Below, one piece after another: positions 48,912 to 59,000 of a stretch of 64,000 bases of DNA. The translations under genes were made by a program, and so were the position numbers. Source of the DNA: Leifsonia sp. 71-9 (GTDB taxonomy: Bacteria > Actinomycetota > Actinomycetes > Actinomycetales > Microbacteriaceae); contig NZ_MKVJ01000013.1 in the NCBI RefSeq assembly GCF_001898805.1, positions 1 to 64,000 on the forward strand, given 5' to 3'. How positions within the stretch are numbered: position 1 is the first letter of the stretch; each line of letters starts with the position of its first letter. The notes beneath the pieces are model-generated. The model was not told the origin of the DNA and searched no databases. It saw nothing but the letters and a program-made list of their open reading frames with translations.

Positions 48912-50147
48912 ATGACCAAGAAGATCGTCGTCACCGGCGTGGGCGCTACCTCCCCGCTCGGTGGCACCGCCCCGGAGAGCTGGCAGGGCCTGCTCGCCGG
49001 TGAGTCCGGAGCCCGCACCCTCGAACACGAGTGGGTCGAAAAGTACGAGCTGCCCGTCACCTTCGCCGCCGAGGCCAAGGTGCGCCCCGACACCGTGCTC
49101 GAGCGCCCCGTCGCCAAGCGCCTCGACCCGTCGAGCCAGCTCGCCCTCGTCTCCGCGATGGAGGCCTGGGCCGACGCGGGCTCGCCCGAGGTCGTCCCCG
49201 AGCGCCTCGGCGTCGACTACGCCACCGGCATCGGCGGCGTGTGGACCCTGCTCGACGCGTGGGACACCCTGCGCGAGCGCGGACCGCGCCGCGTCCTCCC
49301 CATGACCGTGCCGATGCTGATGCCCAACGCCGCGTCGGCCGCGATCTCCATGCACTTCGAGGCCCGCGCGTTCGCCCGCACGGTCGCCTCCGCCTGCGCC
49401 TCCAGCACCGAGTCGCTCGTGAACGCGTACGAGCACCTGCAGGCAGGCCTCGCCGACATCGTCATCGCCGGCGGCAGCGAGTCCGCCATCCACCCGATCA
49501 CGATCGCCTCCTTCTCGTCGATGCAGGCGCTCTCGCGCCGCAACGACTCCCCCGCCACCGCCTCCCGCCCCTACAGCGTCGACCGCGACGGCTTCGTCAT
49601 GGGTGAGGGCGCCGGCGCCCTGGTGCTCGAGACCGAGGAGCACGCGCTCGCCCGCGGCGCCCGCATCTACGCGGAGGTCGTCGGCGGCGGCGTCACCGCG
49701 GACTCGTACCACATCACCGCGAACGACCCCGAGGGCCGCGGCGCGAGCCGTGCCGTGCGGCTCGCCCTGGAGCAGGCCGGCGCCTCGCCCGACGAGGTCA
49801 CCCACATCAACGCGCACGCGACCAGCACGCCCGTGGGCGACCCGGCCGAGTACGTCGCGCTGCGCGAGGTGTTCGGCGACCGGGTGCACAGCATCCCCGT
49901 GTCGGCCACGAAGGCGTCCACCGGTCACCTCCTCGGCGGCACCGGCGCACTGGAGGCCGTGTTCACGATCTTCGCGATGCGCGACCGCGTCGCCCCGCCG
50001 ACGATCAACCTCACCGAGCAGGACCCGGCGATCCCGCTGAAGGTCTCGGGCTCGGCCCAGCCGCTCGGCGACGGCCCGCAGCTCGCGATCAGCAACTCGT
50101 TCGGCTTCGGCGGCCACAACGCCGTCGTCGCGTTCCGCTCGGTCTGA
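48912..50147 (+). CDS. fabF: Beta-ketoacyl-ACP synthase II
   Basis: The 411-residue protein has the Cys-His-His triad: Cys162 in ASACASSTESLVNA, His302 in HINAHATSTPVGD, and His339 in ASTGHLLGGTGALEA. VTGVGATSPLGG at the start and NSFGFGGHNAVV at the end are diagnostic. It performs chain elongation with malonyl-ACP. ATG 48912 follows GGAG. Last gene of the operon, ahead of a strong terminator. Confidence 0.96.
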   Translation: MTKKIVVTGVGATSPLGGTAPESWQGLLAGESGARTLEHEWVEKYELPVTFAAEAKVRPDTVLERPVAKRLDPSSQLALVSAMEAWADAGSPEVVPERLGVDYATGIGGVWTLLDAWDTLRERGPRRVLPMTVPMLMPNAASAAISMHFEARAFARTVASACASSTESLVNAYEHLQAGLADIVIAGGSESAIHPITIASFSSMQALSRRNDSPATASRPYSVDRDGFVMGEGAGALVLETEEHALARGARIYAEVVGGGVTADSYHITANDPEGRGASRAVRLALEQAGASPDEVTHINAHATSTPVGDPAEYVALREVFGDRVHSIPVSATKASTGHLLGGTGALEAVFTIFAMRDRVAPPTINLTEQDPAIPLKVSGSAQPLGDGPQLAISNSFGFGGHNAVVAFRSV

Positions 50148-50163
50148 TCCCAGCGCACGTGAG

Positions 50164-50192
50164 AAGGCCCCGGTCCACTGGACCGGGGCCTT
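50164..50192. terminator. Rho-independent terminator after fabF
   Basis: AAGGCCCCGGTCCA and TGGACCGGGGCCTT (50164-50177 and 50179-50192) form a 14-bp stem with a one-base spacer, in practice a tetraloop-like turn, followed by TTCCCGTTTC. It lies 16 bases after the fabF stop and can serve the convergent DUF3145 gene from the other side. Confidence 0.9.
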
Positions 50193-50244
50193 TCCCGTTT
50201 CACCGCGGGCGGGCGGCGTTCGCCGGGCCCGCCGCGGGATCCTG

Positions 50245-50748
50245 TCAGCCGACCTTGTGCAGCCAGATGACCGACGTGTCGTCGTGCGCGTGCCGGAACG
50301 GCTCGAGCTCCTCGTCCCAGGCCTGGCCGAGGGCGAGACGCAGCTCGCGCTGCAGTTCGTGCGCGTTGCCGCCCGCGAGCTCCATGGCGTAGCGGATGCG
50401 GTCCTCCGGCACGACCATGTTGCCGACGGTGTCGGTCTGGGCGAAGAACACGCCGAGATCGGGGGTGTGCATCCACCGGCCGCCGTCGGTGCCGAGACCG
50501 GCGTCCTCCGTGACCTCGAAGCGCAGGTGCTCCCAGCCGCGCAGGGCGGTGGCGAGGCGCGCTCCGGTGCCCTGCGGGCCCTCCCAGAAGAACTCGGCCC
50601 GCTGGGCACCCTTCAAGACCGGCTGCGTCTCCCACGTGAAGTTGACGGCGCGACCGAGGGCGCGTCCGGCCGCCCACTCGATGTGGGGGCAGAGCGCGCC
50701 AGGAGAGGAGTGCACGTAGAGCACTCCCCGACTTGCGTGACCCGTCAT
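50245..50748 (-). CDS. DUF3145 protein
   Basis: The 167-residue protein is a clear DUF3145 member: GVLYVHSSPGALCPHIEWAA, NFTWETQPVLKGAQRAEFFW, and QAWDEELEPFRHAHDDTSVI then WLHKVG. The family is confined to Actinobacteria and commonly sits next to fabF, as here, but has no known function. It is convergent with fabF and divergent from the PadR gene. Confidence 0.93.
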   Translation of the reverse strand: MTGHASRGVLYVHSSPGALCPHIEWAAGRALGRAVNFTWETQPVLKGAQRAEFFWEGPQGTGARLATALRGWEHLRFEVTEDAGLGTDGGRWMHTPDLGVFFAQTDTVGNMVVPEDRIRYAMELAGGNAHELQRELRLALGQAWDEELEPFRHAHDDTSVIWLHKVG

Positions 50749-50938
50749 GGTTTCCTCCGATCGCTTGGTGCGTCTTCCCCAACGACCAACGAGCGGGTGT
50801 GCCATGACTGCGTATGAAGTTTGCGGGCCCCACCGGGACCTCTGCCACGATTATGCCGGACAACGCGCCGGAGTTACAAGATTGTGATTCGGCGATTCCC
50901 GCGTGCCGCGCGCGCCGAGGCGGAATAGCATACCGAGT

Positions 50939-51505
50939 ATGTCCGTTCAGAATGGTTTCCTCGCCGTGCTGACGCAGGGCGCCGCGTACGGCTCGCAGCT
51001 GCAGAACGAGTTCCTGGCGCGCGCAGCCCACCGTCGCCAGCTCAACGCCGGGCAGGTCTACTCGACCCTCGACCGCATGACGGACCAGGGGCTGATCGAG
51101 CCGGCGGGAGCGACGGAGGACGGCCTCCCGCTGCACGCGCTCACCGGGGACGGCGAGACGCAGGCGCGCGCGTGGCTGACCACGGGGCCGCGGGACACCG
51201 AGCCGGACTGGGACGAGATGCAGGACCAGGTGCTCATCGCCGCCTCCATCGCCGGGTCGGACCCCGCCGCTATCGTCGCCGACTACCGCACCGCCTATGC
51301 GGAGCGCATCCGGGAGCTGACGCACGACGCCGACTCGCGCGCGCTGCTCGCCGCCAACCGGGCCGCCGAACTGGGGGCGAACGCGGCGATCGAGTGGCTC
51401 GACGAGGTCGCCGCCGCGCTCAGCGCGCACCCGGAGGTGCTACTCCAGCCGCGTTCGCCGGAGCGTCCGCGCCGTGGGCGCCGGCCGGCGGCGGAGTCCG
51501 CCTGA
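50939..51505 (+). CDS. PadR-family regulator
   Basis: The 188-residue protein has a PadR winged helix: QNGFLAVLTQGAAYGSQLQN, QLNAGQVYSTLDRMTDQGLI and the wing ATEDGLPLHALTGDGETQAR, with a C-terminal helical dimerisation part (EWLDEVAAALSAHPEV). Its target is not evident; about 190 bases without a gene lie upstream. Confidence 0.88.
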   Translation: MSVQNGFLAVLTQGAAYGSQLQNEFLARAAHRRQLNAGQVYSTLDRMTDQGLIEPAGATEDGLPLHALTGDGETQARAWLTTGPRDTEPDWDEMQDQVLIAASIAGSDPAAIVADYRTAYAERIRELTHDADSRALLAANRAAELGANAAIEWLDEVAAALSAHPEVLLQPRSPERPRRGRRPAAESA

Positions 51506-51526
51506 TCCGTCCCGCCGCGTCGCGCC

Positions 51527-52375
51527 TCAGTGGAGGAGCGCGCCCTCCTTGTTCAGCACGTTCTTCTCGCCGGCCTCGATCGGCACGGCGAAGCGGTTCT
51601 GCGCGGGCGGCAGCGGGCAGTTGAAGTTGTAGCTGAACGCGCAGGGCGGCAGCACGGCGAGGTTGAAGTCGAGGGTGACGGTGCCGTCCTCGTTGGGGAC
51701 GACGAAGAGGAAGCGCCCGACCGAGTACGTGCTGTCGCCGTTGGTGCTGTCGGCGAAGACGAGTTGCAGCGCGCGACCGGCCTTGAACGCGGCGAGGTTG
51801 TAGTCGACGCCGTCCTTGCTGAAAGTGATCTCGCCCGGGATGACCATCTCGCGGGTCTTGCCGTCGTCCTTCAGGTGCTCGAAGCCGACGGACTTGCCGC
51901 CCTCGATCGGGCTGAAGGTCGCCTGGATGATCCACTCGCGATTGAACGGGAACGCGTCGATGGAGCCGAACTCCTGGATCGCCTCGGAGTCCGCGTCCCA
52001 GACGCGGAGCGCGTAGTCGCCCTCTTCGCTGGCGATGACGAAGCCACTGACGGTGTCGCTGAAGGTGATCGCGCTCGGGCTCGCGTCGTCCTTGCCGCGG
52101 ACGATCGCCTCACCGTCGACGAGCGTGCCGTCGACCGTGATGCCGTCCGCGGGCGTCGCGGTGACCTTCAGGCCGGACTGGCCGGCGGGGAGCGGCGACC
52201 ACAGGCCGGGGACGCCCCAGACGGGCTGCGCCGGAGCCTCCGGGTCGCCGGTGATCCACTGCGTGTTCACGAGCGCCAGGTTGCCCTGCGGGGCGGTGAC
52301 CGCCTGCTCGCGGCGCTGCCGGTACCGGGCCAGGACGGCGTTGGGGTCGGTGGGGGCGGCGGCGGTGTCAGTCAT
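51527..52375 (-). CDS. DUF1684 protein
   Basis: The 282-residue protein matches DUF1684: YALRVWDADSEAIQEFGSID, FPFNREWIIQATFSPIEGGK, VDYNLAAFKAGRALQLVFAD, RFLFVVPNEDGTVTLDFNLA and the diagnostic PPCAFSYNFNCPLPPAQNRF. No signal peptide. Function unknown; an enzymatic role is assumed in relatives because of conserved Cys/His. I start at ATG 52375 (MTDTAAAP); ATG 52384 is also possible. Confidence 0.92.
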   Translation of the reverse strand: MTDTAAAPTDPNAVLARYRQRREQAVTAPQGNLALVNTQWITGDPEAPAQPVWGVPGLWSPLPAGQSGLKVTATPADGITVDGTLVDGEAIVRGKDDASPSAITFSDTVSGFVIASEEGDYALRVWDADSEAIQEFGSIDAFPFNREWIIQATFSPIEGGKSVGFEHLKDDGKTREMVIPGEITFSKDGVDYNLAAFKAGRALQLVFADSTNGDSTYSVGRFLFVVPNEDGTVTLDFNLAVLPPCAFSYNFNCPLPPAQNRFAVPIEAGEKNVLNKEGALLH

Positions 52376-52441
52376 GGTCTCCATCCTCGGTCAGGTCGCC
52401 ACTGACAACCAACTCCGACACCCGGGAATTCCGTGCCGGCG

Positions 52442-54154
52442 TCACTTCGCTTCGGCGTACGAGTCGACGACGGCGGCGGTGACCGGGAAGTCGACGGGGA
52501 ACGCGCCGAAGAGCAGCCGTCCCGCGAGCCGGGCGGACTCCTCCACGGCGGCCGCGGTCTCGTCCGCGAGCTCGGCGGGCGTGTGGACGATCACCTCGTC
52601 GTGGAGGAAGTAGACGAGGTGCGGGGAGTCGGTCAACGGCCGGCCGGGCGCCAGGGCGGTGAGGCGGTTGCGCAGCTCCGCCATCCAGCACAGCGCCCAC
52701 TCCGCCGCGCTCGCCTGCACGACGAAGTTGCGGGTGAAGCGACCCCAGTCGCGGGCCTGGCTGCGCGCGCGGCGCTCGTCGACGGCCGTCGAGTCGGCCG
52801 AGGAGGCGGCGGACTGCGTCGTGCGCCAGGCCGCGCTCGGCGGCGGCGAGCTGCGGCCGAGGCGGGAGGTGACGATCGCACCCCGCTCCCCCGCCCGGGC
52901 AGCCTCCTCCACCAGCCGGATGGCGCGCGGGAACGCCCGAGTCAGGCGTGGCATGAGTCGCCCGCTCTCCCCGGTCGTCGCCCCGTACATCGCGCCGAGC
53001 ATCGCGACCTTGGCGTGCGCGCGCTCGTCGACCGCGCCCGACTCCACGATGCCGGCGTAGAGGTCCTTGCCGCGACCGGCGGCGGCCATCGCGGTGTCGC
53101 CGGCGAGACCGGTCAGGATGCGGGGCTCGAGCTGCGCGGCGTCCGCGACGACGAGCTTCCAGCCCGGGTCGGCCACCACGGCTCCGCGCACCTGCTTGGG
53201 CAGCTGCAGCGCACCTCCCCCGCGTGTCGCCCAGCGACCCGTGACGACCCCGCCGGGCACGTAGTCCGGCCGGAACCGACCGTCGTGCACCCAGCTCTCC
53301 AGCCAGGTCCACCCGTTGGCGGTGAGCAGCCGCGAGAGCTTCTTGTAGCGCAGCAGGGGCTCGATGACGGGGTGGTCGAGCTCCCGGAGCTCCCACGAAC
53401 TCGTGGAGGTCACCAGCATCCCGGCGCGCTGCAGGGCTTTGAGCAGCGCCGGCGGGCTGTCGGGGTTGAGGTCGGGGGCGTCGAGCTCCGCGCGGACGCG
53501 GCCGACGAGCTCCTCCAGGACCGCAGGGCGGCCGTAGGCGGGCCGGGGGCCCAGGAGTCCGGTGAGCAGGTCGTCGTGCCGCTCGGCGCTGTACGGGAGG
53601 CCGCAGAATCGCATCTCGGCGGCGATGAGCGCACCCGCGGACTCCGCGGCGAGGAGGAGGCGCAGACGGCCGGGGTCGGCGCTGCCGGCGATGGCATCCT
53701 GCTGCGCGGTGAACTCGGCGACGGCGGAGAGCGCATCCGCGTCTGCGGCGGTCGATTCGTGCTCGAAGTCGAAGAGGGCCGAGTGGGTGGGCTCGGGGGC
53801 CTCCTCCAGCACGGTCGCGGTGTCCCACGGCCCGGCCGGAGCCGTGGCGAGGGCCGAGTCGGCGGTGAGCGCCGAGTTGCGGAGGATGGTGTGCGAGAGC
53901 GTCAGGTCGACGCAGCGCTCGACGCGCACGCCCGCCGCGAGGAGAGCCGGGTACCAGGCTCGCGTGTCGCTCCAGACCCAGCGGGGGCGTTCGCCGTCGG
54001 CGGGTGCGGCCTCCCGAGCGGCGACATAGGCCGGGAGGTCGGCGTCGGTCAGCGCATCGGCCTCGTGCGTCGCGTGTGCCGCGTCGCCCGGAGCAGGGAC
54101 GGCGACGGCGACGGCGCGGATGTCGCGGCCGACGCGTTCGAGGACGATGTGCAC
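52442..54154 (-). CDS. Family A DNA polymerase without 5-prime nuclease (3-5 exonuclease/polymerase type)
   Basis: GTG 54154 gives 570 residues, about half the size of Pol I, with no N-terminal 5-prime nuclease. The polymerase part has motif A as VVADAAQLEPRIL (Asp kept, YSQIE altered), motif B/O-helix as ERAHAKVAMLGAMYGATTGE, and motif C as VYFLHDEVIVHTP. The N-terminal region corresponds to the 3-5 exonuclease domain but I see no DxE motif, so proofreading may be lost. Annotated relatives in actinobacteria are called bifunctional 3-5 exonuclease/DNA polymerase; a repair role is likely. Confidence 0.85.
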   Translation of the reverse strand: MHIVLERVGRDIRAVAVAVPAPGDAAHATHEADALTDADLPAYVAAREAAPADGERPRWVWSDTRAWYPALLAAGVRVERCVDLTLSHTILRNSALTADSALATAPAGPWDTATVLEEAPEPTHSALFDFEHESTAADADALSAVAEFTAQQDAIAGSADPGRLRLLLAAESAGALIAAEMRFCGLPYSAERHDDLLTGLLGPRPAYGRPAVLEELVGRVRAELDAPDLNPDSPPALLKALQRAGMLVTSTSSWELRELDHPVIEPLLRYKKLSRLLTANGWTWLESWVHDGRFRPDYVPGGVVTGRWATRGGGALQLPKQVRGAVVADPGWKLVVADAAQLEPRILTGLAGDTAMAAAGRGKDLYAGIVESGAVDERAHAKVAMLGAMYGATTGESGRLMPRLTRAFPRAIRLVEEAARAGERGAIVTSRLGRSSPPPSAAWRTTQSAASSADSTAVDERRARSQARDWGRFTRNFVVQASAAEWALCWMAELRNRLTALAPGRPLTDSPHLVYFLHDEVIVHTPAELADETAAAVEESARLAGRLLFGAFPVDFPVTAAVVDSYAEAK

Positions 54155-54264
54155 GGTTCCATTGTCCCGGGAGCGGGTGACATCCCCTGCGCGGCGCTTG
54201 CCGCACCGCATCACGGTGAGGATAATTCAACGGACGACGATGCCGACCCGAAAGGCGATCGACG

Positions 54265-54600
54265 ATGACCGTATATCTGCACGACAGTCAGGGAGTCTGG
54301 ATAGCGTTCCGCAGCGACCCGCGCGGGCGGTACCTGTTCAACCCCGACGGCGACTGGATCGGGTGGTTCCCGTGGGACGACGATGAGGTCGTGACCCCGA
54401 GCGGAAGCTATCTCGGGACGGTGCGTGGCGACCGCCTCTTCAGCGAGGACGGCCACCGGTACCGCGGCGATCCGGGCTATCCCGGGGCGCCGGGCTATCC
54501 CGGCCAGGCGGCGTACCCGGGAGCGGCGTCGTTCGCGAGTCTGCCCGCCGGATGCCAGGACGTCGCGGGCGCGTTGCTCTGGCCGCGCCTCGCCTCCTGA
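54265..54600 (+). CDS. Small Gly/Trp-rich protein with PGYPG repeats
   Basis: The 111-residue protein has three similar short units, YLHDSQGVWIAF, YLFNPDGDWIGWFP and YLGTVRGDRLFS, suggesting a small beta-repeat domain. A collagen- or annexin-like tail follows (DPGYPGAPGYPGQAAYPGAA), with a single Cys near the end. There is no signal peptide. No family recognised; the 4-stranded repeat resembles domains in actinobacterial hypothetical proteins. Confidence 0.6.
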   Translation: MTVYLHDSQGVWIAFRSDPRGRYLFNPDGDWIGWFPWDDDEVVTPSGSYLGTVRGDRLFSEDGHRYRGDPGYPGAPGYPGQAAYPGAASFASLPAGCQDVAGALLWPRLAS

Positions 54601-54615
54601 ACCGTCGGGGCGGGG

Positions 54616-55074
54616 TCAGTCGGCCAGGCCGGACAACCGCGCGCGCAGCTCGGGCCACGACGCCCCGAAGCTGGGGTGCAGCGGGAGGTCGGCGACCTCC
54701 CCCACCGGCACCCAGCGCAGTTCGATGCTCTCGACGTCGGCCATGCGCGCCTCGAACGGGCGCACGGCCTGCGTGACGACGGTGGTGTACGACCAGAAGC
54801 CGAGGTCGAGCACGCTCTCGAAGAGCACGCGCACGGCATCGGGCGGCACGTCGGCCTCCTCGTGGGCCTCGCGGAGCGCGCCCTCGACGGCGGACTCCCC
54901 CTCGTGCCTCGCCCCGCCCGGCAGTCCCCAGGTTCCGCCGAAGTGGCTCCAGTCGGCCCGGTGCTGCAGCAGGATGCCGCGCTGGAGGTCGTGCACCAGC
55001 AGCCCGGCCGCGCCGAACCGTCCCCAGAAGCGTTCGCCCTGAGGGCCCTCCACCCATGCGTCACCCGAGTTCAC
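54616..55074 (-). CDS. NUDIX hydrolase
   Basis: The 152-residue protein has the Nudix box GGARHEGESAVEGALREAHE then EADV, matching Gx5Ex7REUxEExGU with the last Gly replaced by Asp. LLVHDLQRGILLQHRADWSH precedes it and LRWVPVGEVADLPLHPSFGA follows, as in MutT-like 8-oxo-dGTP or nucleoside diphosphate hydrolases. Divergent from a second NUDIX gene 50 bases away. Confidence 0.88.
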   Translation of the reverse strand: MNSGDAWVEGPQGERFWGRFGAAGLLVHDLQRGILLQHRADWSHFGGTWGLPGGARHEGESAVEGALREAHEEADVPPDAVRVLFESVLDLGFWSYTTVVTQAVRPFEARMADVESIELRWVPVGEVADLPLHPSFGASWPELRARLSGLAD

Positions 55075-55124
55075 GGTTCCACGTTAGCCGTCCGGGCGGG
55101 CGGAGGCGGACGTAGGGTCGCACT

Positions 55125-55604
55125 ATGACCGTCCGCAGCGCCGCCCTCCTGCTCCACCGCCCCTCGTCCGCCGGGACGGAGATCTGGCTCGGGCACATGG
55201 GCGGCCCGTTCTGGGCGCGCAAGGACGACGGCGCGTGGTCGCTGCCCAAGGGGATCGTGGAGGCCGGGGACACGGACGAGCTGGCCGCCGCCCGCCGCGA
55301 GTTCGCGGAAGAGATGGGCGTGGAGGCGCCGGACGCGGCCTACCTGCCGCTGGGCGACTTCCGGACGTCCGGCAAGGTGATCGTCGTGTTCGCGGGCGCG
55401 GCTCCCGGCTTCGAGCTCGCGGAGGTGCGCAGCAACACGTTCGAGCTGGAATGGCCGCCCCGCTCCGGCAGACGGCAGGAGTTCCCCGAGATCGACGCCG
55501 CGCAGTGGTTCCCCCTCGACGTCGCCGCGGGGAAACTGACGAAGGGACAGCGGCCCATTCTGGACGCGCTGCGCGAACTTCTCGCGACTGGGGAGGGTGC
55601 ATGA
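55125..55604 (+). CDS. NUDIX hydrolase (Ap6A/phosphohydrolase-like)
   Basis: The 159-residue protein has SAALLLHRPSSAGTEIWLGH, WSLPKGIVEAGDTDELAAAR then REFAEEMGVE, a complete Nudix box. The form with LPKG and a C-terminal QWFPLDVAAGKLTKGQRPIL resembles DR1025/Ap6A-type or NTP pyrophosphohydrolases of actinobacteria. Divergent from the other NUDIX gene; its stop is followed by the coiled-coil gene at 55671. Confidence 0.88.
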   Translation: MTVRSAALLLHRPSSAGTEIWLGHMGGPFWARKDDGAWSLPKGIVEAGDTDELAAARREFAEEMGVEAPDAAYLPLGDFRTSGKVIVVFAGAAPGFELAEVRSNTFELEWPPRSGRRQEFPEIDAAQWFPLDVAAGKLTKGQRPILDALRELLATGEGA

Positions 55605-55670
55605 CCCCCGAGTGGACGTATGGTGAGCGCGACAGGGCTGTCCGGGATCCGAAACGCGCAAGGAGGAACC

Positions 55671-56033
55671 GTGAGCACGAAGAAGGCGGAGAAGGAGGCG
55701 GAGCGGTTGCTGGTCGCCGCCCGCGCCGCGGTGGACGAGGCCGAGCGGGCCGTGAAGAAGCTCGACAAGCGCTCCCGCAAAGCGGCCGAGGAGCTCTCGG
55801 CCCGGCTGGAGCAGGCCGCGAAAGATGCGAGGAAGGCGGTCAAGCGCACCGAGAAGACGGCGCGCACCGCGGCGGCCCAGGCCGATGCGGTCAGCGGCGG
55901 CGGCGTCGCCGCGACGCCGTCCAGCGGCATCCCGACGTTCCACGGGCTGCGCGACCGCGCCAAGGCCCAGGGCATCCAGGGGTACTCGCGCATGAACAAG
56001 GCGCAGCTGCTGCACGCGCTCGGCGAAGGCTGA
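55671..56033 (+). CDS. Coiled-coil protein with Rho-N/SAP-like C-terminus
   Basis: GTG 55671 follows AAGGAGG and gives 120 residues. Residues 3-75 are an uninterrupted Lys/Ala/Glu coiled coil (KKAEKEAERLLVAARAAVDE onward). The last 30 residues, FHGLRDRAKAQGIQGYSRMN then KAQLLHAL, fit the Rho-termination-factor N-terminal or SAP-like helix-extended-loop-helix that binds nucleic acids. Possibly a nucleoid-associated protein. Confidence 0.65.
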   Translation: MSTKKAEKEAERLLVAARAAVDEAERAVKKLDKRSRKAAEELSARLEQAAKDARKAVKRTEKTARTAAAQADAVSGGGVAATPSSGIPTFHGLRDRAKAQGIQGYSRMNKAQLLHALGEG

Positions 56034-56077
56034 GCCGTTCACCGGCCGGTAACCGCACCGGCCTAGCGTGAACGCCC

Positions 56078-59000
56078 GTGACTGACCCCGACGGATCCGC
56101 CGCTCCCGGCCTGCTGCTGAGGTCCGCCCTCGCGCCGGCGCCCCGCACGCTGATCGACATCCTCCGCGCGTCGGTGGCCGCCGATCCCGAGGCATCGGCC
56201 ATCGAGGACGCCCGCGGCGCGCTGTCGTACCGGGAGCTGCTGGCGAACGTCCTCGCCACCGCGGGACGCCTGCGGCTCGCGGGCGTGCGCCCCGGCGACC
56301 GGGTGGGCGTGCGTATGACGTCGGGCACGCGCGAGCTGTACCTGGCGATCCTCTCGGTGCTCGCCGCCCGCGCTGCCTACGTGCCGGTGGATGCGGACGA
56401 CCCGCAGGAGCGCGCCGACCTGGTGTTCGGCGAGGCGGCGGTGCGCGGCGTGATCGGGGACGACGGCTACCGCGCCACCGGAGCCGACGAGGCCGTCCCG
56501 CTGTTCGGCGTGGATGCTCCGCACCCGAGCACCGCCGCTGTTCCATTGGTCGACCCGCCGGTGGCCGACGACGACGCGTGGATCATCTTCACCTCCGGCT
56601 CGACGGGCACGCCGAAGGGCGTCGCGGTCCGGCACCGCTCGGCCGCCGCGTTCGTCGATGCCGAGGCGCGGATCTTCCTGCAGGACGAGCCGATCGGGTC
56701 GCAGGACCGCGTGCTCGCCGGTCTCTCGGTCGCCTTCGATGCGTCGTGCGAGGAGATGTGGCTGGCGTGGGGCCACGGCGCCTGTCTCGTGCCGGCTCCG
56801 CGCTCGCTGGTGCGCACCGGGATGGACCTCGGCCCCTGGCTGGAGGCCCACCGCATCACGATCGTCTCGACCGTGCCGACCCTCGCCGCGCTGTGGCCCC
56901 CGGAGGCGCTCGACAACGTGCGGCTGCTGATCTTCGGCGGGGAGTCCTGCCCGCCCGAGCTCGTGAACCGCCTCGCCGTCGAGGGTCGCGAGGTCTGGAA
57001 CACCTACGGGCCGACGGAGGCGACGGTCGTCGCGTGCGGCACGGCGCTGACCGCGGGCGAGCCCGTGCGCGTCGGTCTCCCCCTCGACGGCTGGGATCTG
57101 GCGGTCGTCGACGCGGAGGGCCTCCCGGTCGCGGAGGGCGAGACGGGCGAGCTGGTCATCGGCGGTGTGGGTCTCGCCCGCTACCTCGACCCGGCGAAGG
57201 ACGCCGAGAAGTACGCCCCGATGCCGACGCTGGGCTGGGAGCGCGCCTACCGCAGCGGCGACCTGGTGCGCTTCGATCCGGCGGGCCTGTTCTATCTGGG
57301 GCGAGCCGACGACCAGGTGAAGGTCGGTGGACGCCGCATCGAGCTCGGCGAGGTGGAGGCGGCGCTCCAGGCGCTGCCGGGCGTCTCCGGTGCGGCCGCG
57401 GCCGTGCGGAAGAGCGCGGCGGGCAACGACATCCTGGTCGGCTACCTCGCCGTCCCCGAGCGCGACGCCTTCGACCGGGCGACAGCTCTCGCGCAATTGC
57501 GGGAGGAGCTGCCCGCTGCCCTCGTGCCGCTGCTGGCCGTGGTCGACGACCTCCCGGTGCGCACCTCGGGCAAGGTCGACCGCGCTGCCCTGCCGTGGCC
57601 GCTCGAGGACACGGCAGACGGTCCCTCCCCCGCCGGAGACGACCCCGTGGCCGAGCTGCTCGCCGCCGATTGGCGCAGCGTGCTCGGGCTGCCGGTGACC
57701 GGGCCCGACGACAACTTCTTCGACCTCGGCGGCGGGTCGCTCGCCGCCGCCCAGCTGGTCTCCCTGGTGCGTCGCCGTCACCCCGACATCAGCGTCGCCG
57801 ACGTCTACGCGCATCCGCGGTTCACCGCGATGGCGCAGGCCCTCGCCGAGAGCTCGCCGCTGCCGTCGGCGGCCTCGACCCACGTGGTGCCGCGTACGCC
57901 GCGGCGCATGCAGATCCTGCAGACCGTGCTCGGCCTCCCCCTGTTCATCCTCAACGGGGTGCGCTGGCTGCTCTACCTGCTCACGGCCGCGGCCATCCTG
58001 CGGCCGTTCGGCGGCTTCGACGCGCTGCCGGAGGTCGACGTGGTGTGGCTGCTCGTCGGCCTGCTGGTCTTCGTCACCCCGTGGGGCCGGATGGCGATCG
58101 CGGTCGTCGCTGCGCGCCTCCTGCTGGCCGTGGTGAAGCCGGGCGACTACCCGCGCGGCGGCGGTGTGCACCTGCGCCTGTGGCTGGCCGAGCAGGTGGC
58201 GCACCAGATCGGTGCGGCGAGCCTCGCCGGGGCCCCGTGGATCAGCTACTACGCGCGGGCGCTGGGCGCGAAGATCGGCCCGGGTGTCGACCTCCACACC
58301 CTCCCTCCGGTCACCGGGATGCTGCGGATCGGCGCCGGCGCCTCCATCGAGCCCGAGGTCGACCTCGCCGGCTACTGGATCGACGGCGACCTCGTGCGCA
58401 TCGGCGAGGTGCGCATCGGCGCGGGGAGCACCGTCGGAGCGCGCAGTTCGCTCATGCCGGGTGCCAAGATCGGGCGGGGGGCGACGGTCGCTCCGGGTTC
58501 GGCCGTGTTCGGTCGGGTCCCGGCCGGGCAGACCTGGGCCGGCTCCCCCGCCGTCCGGGTCGGCCGCTCGCACGAGTGGTGGCCGAAGGAGCGTCCGCCG
58601 CGCCGCACGCGCTGGGTCTTCGCGTACGCCGTCGCCTCGCTGGTCGTCTCGCTCGCTCCGGTCGTCGCGTTCGCGGCGGGTGCGCTCGTGCTCGCGGCGG
58701 CGATCCGGGGTGCCGCGACCATGGCGGAGGTCGCGGGGCGCGCGTTCGCCGCGCTCGTTCCCGGGACGCTGGTCGCCGGGCTGGTGCTGGCCGGTCTCGT
58801 GGTGCTGATCGTGCGGCTGCTCGGCATCGGCATCGAGGAGGGCGTGCATCCCGTGCGCAGCCGGGTCGGCTGGCAGGTGTGGTCGACGGAGCGGCTGCTC
58901 GACATGGCGCGCACCATCCTGTTCCCGCTCTACGCCAGCCTCTTCACCCCGGTCTGGCTGCGGATGCTGGGCGCGCGGGTCGGGACCGACGTGGAGGCGT

